DNA of 18,768 bases from Actinomycetes bacterium (GTDB taxonomy: Bacteria; Actinomycetota; Humimicrobiia; Humimicrobiales; Humimicrobiaceae), in assembly GCA_030603375.1 (NCBI GenBank), contig JAUVXY010000008.1:1-18768 (forward strand), given 5' to 3'. Of the stretch, positions 1 through 7,060 are shown piece by piece. The position numbers were made by a program, and so were the translations under genes. A model generated the notes under the pieces. The model made no database searches and was not told where the DNA came from. It was given only the letters and a program-made list of their open reading frames with translations. Numbering within the stretch: position 1 is the first letter of the stretch; each line of letters starts with the position of its first letter.

Positions 1-180
1 ATACTAAATGAAACCAATGAAGAGAACTTTGAGCACTCTTTATCAGTAATACGCCGAAGCAGGGCACTCCTGGCAATGGAAGAAATGCAACAAATATCAA
101 AAGAAAAAGGAACGAGTGAATTAACAGAAGAAGACATTGAAAAGGAGATTAAAACTGTCCGTTTGAAGCGCCAAAGGTGA
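1..180 (+). CDS. C-terminal tail of an antitoxin-like small protein (5' end outside window)
   Basis: An open frame runs from the window edge to a TGA at 178-180, giving 59 residues with no start inside the window. The tail is strongly charged and helical, with the segments RRSRALLAMEEMQQ and ELTEEDIEKEIKTVRLKRQR. From memory, this pattern of a helix, a short Gly/Ser turn and an EEI-x-x-EI-x-x-(A/V)R-x-x-R tail is common at the C-terminus of type II antitoxins (Phd/YefM or VapB-like), where it wraps around the toxin. That assignment is inference. No toxin gene follows; the next gene is transketolase. If it is an antitoxin it is either an orphan or its partner lies upstream. It could equally be the end of another small helical protein. 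Confidence 0.5.
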   Translation: MLNETNEENFEHSLSVIRRSRALLAMEEMQQISKEKGTSELTEEDIEKEIKTVRLKRQR

Positions 181-266
181 TATTTGTAGAATTAGAATTA
201 TATAGCAAGCTGAGGGATTAAAATAAATAAAAATTATAAAAAGCAAATTTTAGAAGGGAAGTTTTT

Positions 267-1097
267 ATGGAGGAAGACAAAAGAAAAGAACTAGAGGAAA
301 TGGCAAAAAAAATAAGAGTTGATATTGTCGAGATGCTTTGTGAGTCAGGGTCGGGGCATCCTGGCGGGTCACTCTCACTGGCAGATATATTCTCTTACCT
401 TTATTTTAGCGGGATAATGAATATTGACCCAAAAAATCCTAACAAAAAGGACAGGGACAGGATAGTTTTATCCAAGGGCCATGCTTGTCCTGTTTGGTAT
501 GCGGCACTGGCTGAAAAAGGATATTTTGATAAATCTCATCTAAAAACTTTAAGGAAGTATGGAAGCATGCTTCAAGGGCATCCTGATATGAATAAAACTC
601 CTGGTGTTGATATGACTACAGGATCTCTGGGACAAGGACTCTCCTGTGCAGTTGGAATGGCTTTGGGAGCAAAGTTAGACAAGCTTGGATGCAGAATATT
701 TGCAATAGTTGGAGACGGAGAATGTGATGAGGGCCAGATATGGGAGGCAGCAATGTCGGCCTTTCACTATAAGCTTGATAACTTAATTGCTATTTTGGAC
801 AGAAACAGTCTTCAAATAGATGGTTACACAAAAGATATTATGAATAGTGAACCTATGATAAATAAGTGGAAATCATTTGGCTGGGAAGTTATAGAGATAA
901 ATGGCCACAACCTGGATGAAATCGAGAGTTCTATTGAGAAAGCTTTGAATATTAAGAATAAGCCTGTGTGCATTGTCGCAAACACTATAAAAGGCAAGGG
1001 TGTATCCTTTATGGAAGGCGAGTGTGGCTGGCATGGTAAGGCTCCTTCCGAGGAAGAAAAGGAGAAGGCTATAAGGGATTGCATGTGCAAGGCTTGA
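267..1097 (+). CDS. Transketolase, N-terminal (thiamine diphosphate-binding) subunit
   Basis: 276 aa, the size of the stand-alone N-terminal half of split transketolases. With the next gene it should form the cytoplasmic enzyme that moves two-carbon ketol units between sugar phosphates in the non-oxidative pentose phosphate pathway. Visible motifs are SGHPGGSLS (29-37, His31), SKGHA (69-73), a TGSLGQGLS stretch (118-126), and the ThDP/Mg motif from GDGECDEG (149-156) to DRNSLQIDG (178-186, Asn180). Late markers are KGKGVSFME (242-250) and GWHGKAP (254-260). The ATG at 267 is supported by AGAAGGG at 252-258. The C subunit starts 76 nt downstream, so co-transcription is likely. Nothing looks broken. 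Confidence 0.95.
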   Translation: MEEDKRKELEEMAKKIRVDIVEMLCESGSGHPGGSLSLADIFSYLYFSGIMNIDPKNPNKKDRDRIVLSKGHACPVWYAALAEKGYFDKSHLKTLRKYGSMLQGHPDMNKTPGVDMTTGSLGQGLSCAVGMALGAKLDKLGCRIFAIVGDGECDEGQIWEAAMSAFHYKLDNLIAILDRNSLQIDGYTKDIMNSEPMINKWKSFGWEVIEINGHNLDEIESSIEKALNIKNKPVCIVANTIKGKGVSFMEGECGWHGKAPSEEEKEKAIRDCMCKA

Positions 1098-1173
1098 ACA
1101 AACTATTTAGGAAATGTCTAAAATTTTTATAAAATAAAATGTAAATTCTTTGAGATACAGGGGGAGCTATATA

Positions 1174-2142
1174 ATGATTCCAGAAAATATAAAAAAAATC
1201 TTGTCTAATGAAGACAAAAAAGTTGCTACAAGGAAGGCTTATGGCGAAAGGTTGGCAGAACTTGGTGAAAAAAATAAAAATATTGTAGCCCTGGATTGTG
1301 ATTTGTCAAAATCTACAATGACTGCTCTTTTTGCCAGGAAATTTCCGGATAGATTCTTTAATTTCGGGATTGCTGAGTCGAACATGATTAGTGCAGCTGC
1401 AGGATTGTCTACGATGGGTAAAATCCCATTTGCTTCAACTTTTGCAGTGTTTGCCTCTAAGAGGGCGTGCGATCAGGTCAGTATCTCAGTAGCATACCCG
1501 CATTTAAATGTAAAAATTTGTGCCACACACTCAGGTGTTTCAATTGGTGAGGATGGAGCCACACATCAAGCTATAATAGATGCGGCAATTATGAGAGCAA
1601 TGCCGGGGATGGTTGTACTATCTCCTTGTGATGGGACAGAGACAAAAAAAGTTATTGACAGGATTGCGGAATATAAGGGGCCTTGCTATGTTAGATTGTG
1701 CAGGGTGGCAAGTCCTGTAATATTTAACGAAAGCTATAATTTTGAGATTGGAAAAGGTATTAAAATAATGGAAGGCGGCAGTGCAACAATTATAAGTGCC
1801 GGATTTACCACCCATATTGCCATGCAGGCAGCAAGGAAATTAGAGGAAGATGGTATTGAAGTTGATTTAATAAACATGGTGTCAATAAAACCAATTGACA
1901 GCAAGTTAATAATTGAGAGCGCTAAAAAGACAGGACTCGTAATAACTGTTGAAGACCATAGTGTAATTGGCGGGCTGGGCGGTGCTGTATGCGAGGTACT
2001 TTCTTGTAATATGCCAACAAAGGTGGTAAGGCTTGGAGTTCAGGATAAATTTGGTTCCTCCGGCTCTCCTTCTGAACTTGTTTCAGCATATGGCTTTGAT
2101 GCAGCAAGCATAATAAAAACAGTGAAGGAAAATATTTGTTAA
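1174..2142 (+). CDS. Transketolase, C-terminal (pyrimidine-binding and C-terminal) subunit
   Basis: 322 aa from the ATG at 1174. That start has AGGGGGAG at 1159-1166 at good spacing. A longer frame from a TTG at 1150 adds eight residues and would place this ribosome site inside the gene, so I reject it. It is the partner of the preceding N subunit. The pyrimidine-binding domain covers about 15-180. It carries FGIAESNM (64-71), whose Glu68 is the family's ThDP-activating glutamate, and SIGEDGATHQ (123-132). The C-terminal domain follows, with TVEDHSVIGGLG (258-269) and KFGSSGSP (292-299). The stop lies 4 nt before the peptidase gene, which suggests one transcript. Confidence 0.95.
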   Translation: MIPENIKKILSNEDKKVATRKAYGERLAELGEKNKNIVALDCDLSKSTMTALFARKFPDRFFNFGIAESNMISAAAGLSTMGKIPFASTFAVFASKRACDQVSISVAYPHLNVKICATHSGVSIGEDGATHQAIIDAAIMRAMPGMVVLSPCDGTETKKVIDRIAEYKGPCYVRLCRVASPVIFNESYNFEIGKGIKIMEGGSATIISAGFTTHIAMQAARKLEEDGIEVDLINMVSIKPIDSKLIIESAKKTGLVITVEDHSVIGGLGGAVCEVLSCNMPTKVVRLGVQDKFGSSGSPSELVSAYGFDAASIIKTVKENIC

Positions 2143-2146
2143 AAAC

Positions 2147-3652
2147 ATGAATATTAAAAAATATGAAACAGATGCTGAAGCATTTCTGTCAGAAGTAGAA
2201 AAAGAATATTATCTGCACTTTTCAGGGCAGAAAGATAGTTTAAGCCTCAGCGGTATTTTTGACAGGTATAAATATTTGTTTGACAGGAATAATATTTTAT
2301 ATTTTAAAGATCTTGCGGGCAAAAACAGTGGCGAAGGCAGGAAGAAATTTTCATATCTTCTAAAATTTTGTACAGAATGCTATCTTGAAAGGGAAGTTAA
2401 GGATCTGGTTGACGGAATGGCGGCAGAGGAGGCAGAGGCAAGGGTAAATATAGAGGGGAAGATTGTGCCATTCAGATATTCTGAGGTTCTGCTGGCAAAT
2501 GAAGAAGATAAAACTAAAAGGGATATAATTGAAGAGAAGCGAAATAAAATAATAGACAAGCATTTTAACAAAAATCTTTATACCTATTGGGATACTCTTC
2601 ACGGACAAGCTAAAGATTTAGGGTTTTCAAGCTACAGCGATCTTTTCTCATATTTAAAAGAGGAAGATTTTTTTGAACTTGATGCTGGAATGGACAGACT
2701 TTTAAGTGAAACGCAACTTTTGTATGAAAAACACTTTGGCGGTCTGCTGGAGAGAGAGCTTGGAATAAAATTAGAAAGATCAAAAAGAAGTGATTTTGCA
2801 TTTATTAAAAGAGCAAAAAAATATGACAGATTTTTTGCAAAAGACAGTCTTACCGCAATATTTAAAGATACTTTGCTTGGCATGGGGATAGATATTCAAA
2901 AGCAAGGTAATATTAATTTAGATGTAGAAGAAAGAGAAAATAAATCACCAAGAGCGTTTTGTTCTACGGTAAGGGTGCCGCAAGAGATATATCTGGTAGT
3001 TATGCCAATTGGCGGACAGGATGATTATGAGGCTATGCTGCATGAGGGCGGACATGCACTGCATTTTGGCAATACTAAAGCTGACCTTGATTTTGAATAT
3101 AGATATCTGGGAGACAATGCAGTAACAGAAGGTTATGCGTTTTGCCTTGAACAGCTTATGCAAAATAGACAGTGGCTGATTGATTTTTTGAGAATTACCG
3201 ATGCTGAGGCAAAGGAATTTGTATATTTTTCAAATATTGTAAAATTATGGTTTGTCAGAAGGTATGCCGGCAAATTAAAATATGAGTTAATGCTTCATGG
3301 CGGAGAGCCCATAAGTAGTAAGGGCAAAGTTTACAAAGATATTTTATCCTCTGTAAATCTAATGGAATATTCTGAAGAAAGTTATCTAAAGGATGTAGAC
3401 GAGGGCTTTTATTGTACAAATTATATCAGAGCATGGATTTTCCAATCACAGCTTAAAGAATATATGCACAGGAAATTTGGTTACGAGTGGTATAGGAAGA
3501 AAAAGACAGGGGATTTTTTAAGAGAGTTATGGAGCTATGGGCAAAAATACTCTTCGTCTGAGGTACTATCACAGCTTGATTTTAAAAAGCTTGACCCAGG
3601 CTACTTAGTTGATTCTCTTACTGAGGAGATTAAAAATTATAAAAATAGTTAA
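2147..3652 (+). CDS. M3-like zinc metallopeptidase (oligoendopeptidase/thimet family)
   Basis: 501 aa, cytoplasmic, with no signal peptide or membrane segment. The zinc motif HEGGH is at 299-303 within AMLHEGGHALHF, and the third ligand is probably Glu328 in TEGYAF (327-332). This is the M3 arrangement of HExxH plus a Glu about 25 residues later. The long helical N-terminal half and the YLKDVDEGFY segment near 413-422 also fit M3 peptidases, which cut short peptides inside the cell. It is shorter than classical oligoendopeptidase F (about 600 aa). The ATG sits 4 nt after the transketolase stop with no clear Shine-Dalgarno site of its own, so translational coupling is likely. A functional link to transketolase is not evident. 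M32 carboxypeptidase is a less likely alternative because its zinc motif context differs. Confidence 0.85.
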   Translation: MNIKKYETDAEAFLSEVEKEYYLHFSGQKDSLSLSGIFDRYKYLFDRNNILYFKDLAGKNSGEGRKKFSYLLKFCTECYLEREVKDLVDGMAAEEAEARVNIEGKIVPFRYSEVLLANEEDKTKRDIIEEKRNKIIDKHFNKNLYTYWDTLHGQAKDLGFSSYSDLFSYLKEEDFFELDAGMDRLLSETQLLYEKHFGGLLERELGIKLERSKRSDFAFIKRAKKYDRFFAKDSLTAIFKDTLLGMGIDIQKQGNINLDVEERENKSPRAFCSTVRVPQEIYLVVMPIGGQDDYEAMLHEGGHALHFGNTKADLDFEYRYLGDNAVTEGYAFCLEQLMQNRQWLIDFLRITDAEAKEFVYFSNIVKLWFVRRYAGKLKYELMLHGGEPISSKGKVYKDILSSVNLMEYSEESYLKDVDEGFYCTNYIRAWIFQSQLKEYMHRKFGYEWYRKKKTGDFLRELWSYGQKYSSSEVLSQLDFKKLDPGYLVDSLTEEIKNYKNS

Positions 3653-3661
3653 TTTTTGTGA

Positions 3662-3690
3662 GTTTAAAGAAAGGGGAAATAAGTTATAAT
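3662..3690 (+). promoter_or_regulatory. Possible promoter of apt
   Basis: A perfect -10 hexamer TATAAT lies at 3685-3690, 55 nt before the apt start. With a 17-nt spacer the -35 would be GTTTAA at 3662-3667, a poor match. It is the only good -10 in the gap after the peptidase gene. It is based on hexamer matching alone, and readthrough from upstream is equally possible. Confidence 0.35.
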
Positions 3691-3745
3691 AGTGTTTTAT
3701 GTAGAATTGCTTGTTTAAACAATAAAGCTTAGAAGAGGAGAAAAA

Positions 3746-4267
3746 TTGGATTTAAAGCAAAAAATAAGGAATATTCCGGATTTCCCTAAAAAGGGAATAG
3801 TATTTAGAGACATAACACCACTTGTCAGAGACAGCGAAGCACTAAAATATTCTGTAGAAACGATGGCCGGGCACTACAATGGCAAAGAAGTTGATGCTAT
3901 ATTGGGTGCAGAAGCAAGGGGCTTTATATTTGGATCTGCAGCAGCATACAAAATGGGAATTGGGTTTATCCCTGTGAGAAGGCCGGGAAAGTTACCTTTT
4001 AAAACATGCAGTGCCTCATATAATCTTGAGTATGGGAAAAATATTTTGGAAATGCACACAGATGCAGTAAATGCTGGTGATAAAATACTAATAGTGGATG
4101 ATCTTGTAGCTACTGGCGGTACTGCCAAAGCAATGGCAGAGCTTGTAGAAAAAATGGGCGGAGAAGTAATTGGATTCTGTTTTTTAGTTGAGCTTGAATT
4201 TTTGAATCCAAGAAAAATACTGGAAGGTTATGATATATTTTCACTTGTAAAATACGAGTCTGAGTAA
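3746..4267 (+). CDS. apt: Adenine phosphoribosyltransferase
   Basis: 173 aa, normal length for this enzyme, which salvages adenine to AMP using PRPP (EC 2.4.2.7) in the cytoplasm. The N-terminus IRNIPDFPKKGIVFRDITPL (7-26) is the diagnostic start of the family. EARGFIFG is at 56-63, RRPGKLP at 78-84, and the PRPP-binding motif ILIVDDLVATGGTAKA at 114-129. Translation starts at TTG 3746, with AGAGGAG ending at 3740 as ribosome site. No other start fits the conserved N-terminus. The DUF1844 gene follows after about 45 nt, probably in the same transcript. Confidence 0.97.
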   Translation: MDLKQKIRNIPDFPKKGIVFRDITPLVRDSEALKYSVETMAGHYNGKEVDAILGAEARGFIFGSAAAYKMGIGFIPVRRPGKLPFKTCSASYNLEYGKNILEMHTDAVNAGDKILIVDDLVATGGTAKAMAELVEKMGGEVIGFCFLVELEFLNPRKILEGYDIFSLVKYESE

Positions 4268-4312
4268 AAACATTTATAAGTTAATTATTTTTTTAAGACA
4301 GGGGTGATTTTA

Positions 4313-4762
4313 TTGTCTGGCAAAAAAAACAAAAGTGAGAAGAAAAAAAGAAGCAGCGGAAATGGCGAGGACAAAGAATTAAAAGGCAAGATTGGAGTTG
4401 TCAACGAGGAAATAAAAGAAGAAGCTGAAAAAAGGGACGAAGAAGAAAACGAAGCTGAAGAGAAAAAGAAAAAAGAAGAAGAAGAAATGATAAAAAAGCT
4501 TCAAGAAGAAATTGATAAATTAACAATTAAAGACACAGTAATTCAGATAATGATGTCTCTTTCAAGTCTTGCATATAAGAAGATGGGTATTCCTGTTGGT
4601 ATAAATGATAAATTTAAAGACAAGCAGCAGGCAAAACTTGCAATAGATTGCTTCAGTGCATTATTTAAAGTTGTTTCAGAAGAGATAAGCGAAGCTGAGA
4701 GAGAAAATCTGCAATCTTCGCTATCTAATTTACAGATGAATTTTGTTAAGGCATTTACTTAG
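4313..4762 (+). CDS. DUF1844 family protein with charged coiled-coil N-terminus
   Basis: 149 aa from TTG 4313, preceded by AGGGGTG at 4300-4306 with 6 nt spacing. A GTG at 4304 overlaps that ribosome site and is less likely. Residues 1-70 are Lys/Glu-rich, very low in hydrophobics, and probably disordered or coiled-coil. The C-terminal part (about 72-149) has the DUF1844 pattern: IQIMMSLSSLAYKKMG, then DKQQAKLAIDCFSALF, then a helix ending LQMNFVKAF. The family has no established function. In other bacteria it is a short protein with the same helical core. It is the last gene of the + strand block and its stop lies just before a palindromic terminator. Confidence 0.75.
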   Translation: MSGKKNKSEKKKRSSGNGEDKELKGKIGVVNEEIKEEAEKRDEEENEAEEKKKKEEEEMIKKLQEEIDKLTIKDTVIQIMMSLSSLAYKKMGIPVGINDKFKDKQQAKLAIDCFSALFKVVSEEISEAERENLQSSLSNLQMNFVKAFT

Positions 4763-4781
4763 CTATAGGAAGCAGTGTTGA

Positions 4782-4807
4782 ATTAACTTAAAAAATTTTA
4801 AGTTAAT
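4782..4807. terminator. Bidirectional AT-rich terminator between convergent genes
   Basis: A perfect inverted repeat with 12-bp arms (4782-4793 and 4796-4807) separated by two A residues. The A-run and T-run give a U-tract on either strand. It sits between the convergent DUF1844 gene and the TIGR00725-like gene and overlaps the stop codon of the latter. The stem is A/T-rich and so weaker than a GC-rich terminator. Confidence 0.65.
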
Positions 4808-5318
4808 CGCTTAAGCCTTTAATGTATTTTTTGGCTTCCCTTATTGCTATTTTTACTGCTTCTTTTGCAGTTTCAACTCTTACAATAAATGGCATATTCT
4901 CATTATCACAAGGCTGTGCTTTCCAGGTCTTCAGGCCTATTATTGGCTTGTTATATGTCAGCGAATAGCCTATTTCTGAAAGTGTCCCAAAACTTCCATC
5001 TATGGCAATTATTGCATGGCCAGCAAGGACTATAGAAACATTTCTTGCGTATCCAAGACCAGTTGGAATTTTTATGTCCACATACTTATTTGCAGTATTT
5101 TCTTCTTCAGATGGGAGTATACCAATAGTAAGTCCGCCTTCTTCTTTTGCTCCCTTGCAGCATGCTTCCATTACTCCTGTGAGCCCGCCACAAACAAGCA
5201 CAGCTCCACTTTTTGCTATTTCCTTTCCCACTTCATAGGCAAGCCTGTAAATATCACTGCCAACCTTGCTGCCGCCTATAACAGATATTTTTATAATTTT
5301 GTCACTAATTTTAATCAT
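4803..5318 (-). CDS. TIGR00725/LOG-like Rossmann-fold nucleotide-binding protein
   Basis: 171 aa. The N-terminal strand and loop ISVIGGSKVGS (11-21) is followed by LVCGGLTGVMEA (41-52), then GLGYARN (87-93), then AIDGSFGTLSEIGY (105-118). This is the order seen in the TIGR00725 branch of the LOG/lysine-decarboxylase-like superfamily. True LOG phosphoribohydrolases have PGGxGTxxE, where this branch has DGSFGTLSE, so cytokinin-type activity should not be assumed. The role of the branch is unclear; a nucleotide ligand is an inference from the fold. The start has no obvious ribosome site. It lies 35 nt behind vapC on the same strand and may ride on that transcript. Confidence 0.85.
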   Translation of the reverse strand: MIKISDKIIKISVIGGSKVGSDIYRLAYEVGKEIAKSGAVLVCGGLTGVMEACCKGAKEEGGLTIGILPSEEENTANKYVDIKIPTGLGYARNVSIVLAGHAIIAIDGSFGTLSEIGYSLTYNKPIIGLKTWKAQPCDNENMPFIVRVETAKEAVKIAIREAKKYIKGLSD

Positions 5319-5353
5319 ACTGTTTTAAGCTTTATATCTATAATTTTAATAGA

Positions 5354-5770
5354 TCAGGGAAGAATATTTAAAAATTTTAAATTGACAGGTCTGTATATGT
5401 TGCAATGTTTCCTATCAAAGGTAAAAACAGATCTAATTTTATTGCGCTCTATGTATGAGAATGACAAACAATCCACTAACCCAAAATTTATGCCGCTATA
5501 CTTTTTTTCAATTTTTAATGCATTAACAAAATCTATGTAAGTGATTTCTCTGAGATTAAATATGTGAGAATTTACAGCTTCTAAGAATTTTTTGGAACAA
5601 TAGCTTCCAAGTCTTGATTCAATTAAAAACCAGCACTCAACCAAAACAGGGGTAGTGATTATAAAGTTGTTTTTGTTAACATTACTTTCAAAAAAAAGTG
5701 AAGCTACACTATGATTGATATCTCTTTTATCAAAAATAGCGTATATAGCACCACTATCTATAAATATCAT
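5354..5770 (-). CDS. vapC: VapC-type PIN-domain ribonuclease toxin
   Basis: 138 aa, typical of VapC toxins. The four acidic residues that bind metal in PIN nucleases are all visible: Asp5 (MIFIDSGAIY), Glu45 (VLVECWF), Asp100 (GLVDCLSF) and Asp119 (FTFDRKH). The toxin should therefore be catalytically competent; the known family cleaves tRNA or rRNA. Its start overlaps the stop of the ribbon-helix-helix gene by 4 nt (ATGA at 5767-5770 on the - strand), giving the classic coupled antitoxin-toxin arrangement. Confidence 0.9.
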   Translation of the reverse strand: MIFIDSGAIYAIFDKRDINHSVASLFFESNVNKNNFIITTPVLVECWFLIESRLGSYCSKKFLEAVNSHIFNLREITYIDFVNALKIEKKYSGINFGLVDCLSFSYIERNKIRSVFTFDRKHCNIYRPVNLKFLNILP

Positions 5771-6009
5771 TTTTTAAATTTATCCTTTAAGAAGTCTTCA
5801 ACTTTTTCTGAGATATTATTACTCTCTGGACCTTCTGCAATTCCTATAATATCTTTATAGCTTATTTCCCCTTTTTTAATTTCCTTTTCATCTATGAGCT
5901 TGTCAACGGCAATTCTTATTGTATCAGACATGCTTAATTTATTTTTGTAAGAATATTCTCTTAATTTATTTAATTTAGATTCATCTAAATAAATTGTTGT
6001 TCTTTTCAT
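5767..6009 (-). CDS. vapB: VapB-type ribbon-helix-helix antitoxin
   Basis: 80 aa. The N-terminus KRTTIYLDESKLNKLREYSY starts with the beta strand of a ribbon-helix-helix DNA-binding domain (residues 2-8), followed by two helices to about residue 40 (NKLSMSDTIRIAVDKLIDE). The acidic, flexible C-terminus (GPESNNISEKVEDFLKD) is the part that would occupy the toxin. Its target is the PIN protein encoded 4 nt into its own end. Antitoxins of this type usually repress their own promoter, and a small palindrome lies between the predicted promoter and the start. The ribosome site is poor. Confidence 0.88.
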   Translation of the reverse strand: MKRTTIYLDESKLNKLREYSYKNKLSMSDTIRIAVDKLIDEKEIKKGEISYKDIIGIAEGPESNNISEKVEDFLKDKFKK

Positions 6010-6040
6010 TTCGATTTGTTTAATAAATAATATTTTATAT

Positions 6041-6050
6041 ATGTTAACAT
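6041..6050. promoter_or_regulatory. Possible VapB operator palindrome
   Basis: A perfect 10-bp palindrome, ATGTTAACAT, lies between the predicted -10 box and the start of vapB. Its position suits autorepression by a ribbon-helix-helix dimer. It is short enough to arise by chance in AT-rich DNA. Confidence 0.3.
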
Positions 6051-6059
6051 CTATGTCAT

Positions 6060-6088
6060 ATTATATCAAATTATCTTTATATTGTAAC
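6060..6088 (-). promoter_or_regulatory. Promoter of vapBC
   Basis: On the - strand, GTTACA (6083-6088) and TATAAT (6060-6065) are separated by exactly 17 nt, about 50 nt upstream of the vapB start. The -35 matches 4 of 6 positions and the -10 matches 6 of 6. It is based on hexamer matching and position only. Confidence 0.5.
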
Positions 6089-6136
6089 CTATCATGCACC
6101 ATTTATATTAGTTTATAAAAAATTCTTAAATTTTTG

Positions 6137-6164
6137 TTGAAAATATTTTTGTAGGTGTTATAAT
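6137..6164 (+). promoter_or_regulatory. Promoter of the GntR/URO-D operon
   Basis: TTGAAA at 6137-6142 and a perfect TATAAT at 6159-6164 are separated by 16 nt. This is one of the best sigma-70-like matches in the window. The start of the GntR-family gene lies about 120 nt downstream. The -10 box is inside the inverted repeat listed next, so a bound repressor would block it. Confidence 0.6.
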
Positions 6165-6179
6165 GTTCGTACATTATAA
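6158..6179. promoter_or_regulatory. Inverted repeat overlapping the -10 box: likely GntR autoregulatory operator
   Basis: Perfect 9-bp arms, TTATAATGT (6158-6166) and ACATTATAA (6171-6179), flank the 4-nt centre TCGT. The core TGTTCGTACA resembles the TGTNCGTACA type core I recall for AraR, which has a GntR-type DNA-binding domain. It sits directly on the promoter of a GntR-family gene. Binding is inferred from position and symmetry. Confidence 0.6.
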
Positions 6180-6283
6180 AATACTAATGTTTTCATAGTA
6201 TATAGATATCTTAGTTTATATCTGAATTTTAATGAAAATTAGCAGGAAAAATAAAAACTTATAGATTCTTGGGGGAGTTAGCT

Positions 6284-7060
6284 GTGGAAGAAAGCACAAT
6301 TTTAGATATTTTAAAAAGGAATTCAAATAAAATAACACGAGTTAACAAAGTTCCTTTTTATTTTCAACTGAAAGAAATAATTCTTAATGCAATTAGTGAA
6401 CTCAAAATGAAACCTGGTGGAAAGTTGCCTTCTGAATTAGAGATAATGGAGATATTTGGTGTAAGTAGGGCAACAGTGAGGAAGGCGATTGAGGAACTGG
6501 TAATAGATGGTAGACTAGCAAGATTTTCTGGCAAAGGAACATTTATATCAGAGCCAAAGATTGAAGTAAAACTACCACAACTTTTAGGTTTTACTGAGGA
6601 ATTGAAATCAAGAGGCGCAAGGCCATCTACAAAGGTTGTTTCTAAGATGGTGGGGAAAACAAGTGATAAGGTTAGAGAAAAGCTTAAAGTTGAGGACAGG
6701 GAGATTCTTATTGTGGAAAGAGTTAGATATGCAGACGAGGAACCTATTGTGTTTTCAGTTGAGTATATTCCACTTTCTCTAAATGTTAGCATTGATGAAG
6801 ACTTTTCAAAATCTCTTTTTTCACTATATGAAAATAAATATTTTATAAAAATAGGATATGCTGAACACAAAATTAATGCTGGGGTTGCTACTAAAAGAAT
6901 ATCTAAATTACTGGATATTTCTGTTGGGTTTCCTGTTCTTATTTTTGAGAGGGTTCTCTACGATGCTGGAGGAGATAAGATTTTTTATGAGGAGTCAGTC
7001 TGTAGAGGGGATAAATATAATTACAATATTGTGCTGCAAAGAGGGGCAAAAGAGAAGTGA
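6284..7060 (+). CDS. GntR-family transcriptional regulator (HutC/UTRA type)
   Basis: 258 aa from GTG 6284, chosen because GGGGGAG at 6271-6277 sits 6 nt upstream. A TTG at 6269 would overlap that site. The winged helix-turn-helix is at about 24-90, with PFYFQLKEIILNAI, then KLPSELEIMEIFGVSRATVR (48-67), then GRLARFSGKGTFI. A UTRA effector-binding domain follows (about 98-256), with LLGFTEELKSRGARPSTKV near its start. HutC-type members usually bind a sugar phosphate, amino acid or organic acid and release DNA. The ligand here is probably a metabolite of the sugar taken up by the downstream transporter, by context only. It heads the locus and overlaps the next gene by 4 nt. Confidence 0.9.
   Translation: MEESTILDILKRNSNKITRVNKVPFYFQLKEIILNAISELKMKPGGKLPSELEIMEIFGVSRATVRKAIEELVIDGRLARFSGKGTFISEPKIEVKLPQLLGFTEELKSRGARPSTKVVSKMVGKTSDKVREKLKVEDREILIVERVRYADEEPIVFSVEYIPLSLNVSIDEDFSKSLFSLYENKYFIKIGYAEHKINAGVATKRISKLLDISVGFPVLIFERVLYDAGGDKIFYEESVCRGDKYNYNIVLQRGAKEK

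Noticed and set aside
1150..1173. TTG start at 1150 for the transketolase C subunit
   Set aside because: It would place the strong ribosome site AGGGGGAG inside the gene. The ATG at 1174 is correctly spaced from it.
4438..4500. GAA/AAG-rich stretch as a nucleotide repeat element
   Set aside because: It is the coding sequence of the Glu/Lys-rich segment of the DUF1844 protein, and the units are not regular.
5016..5540. 174-residue open frame on the + strand
   Set aside because: It lies opposite the TIGR00725-like gene and vapC, both of which have clear family motifs. The + frame has no recognisable domain and no ribosome site.
6364..6870. 168-residue open frame on the - strand
   Set aside because: It is antisense to the GntR/UTRA gene, serine- and leucine-rich, and without motif. 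It is a shadow of the real gene.
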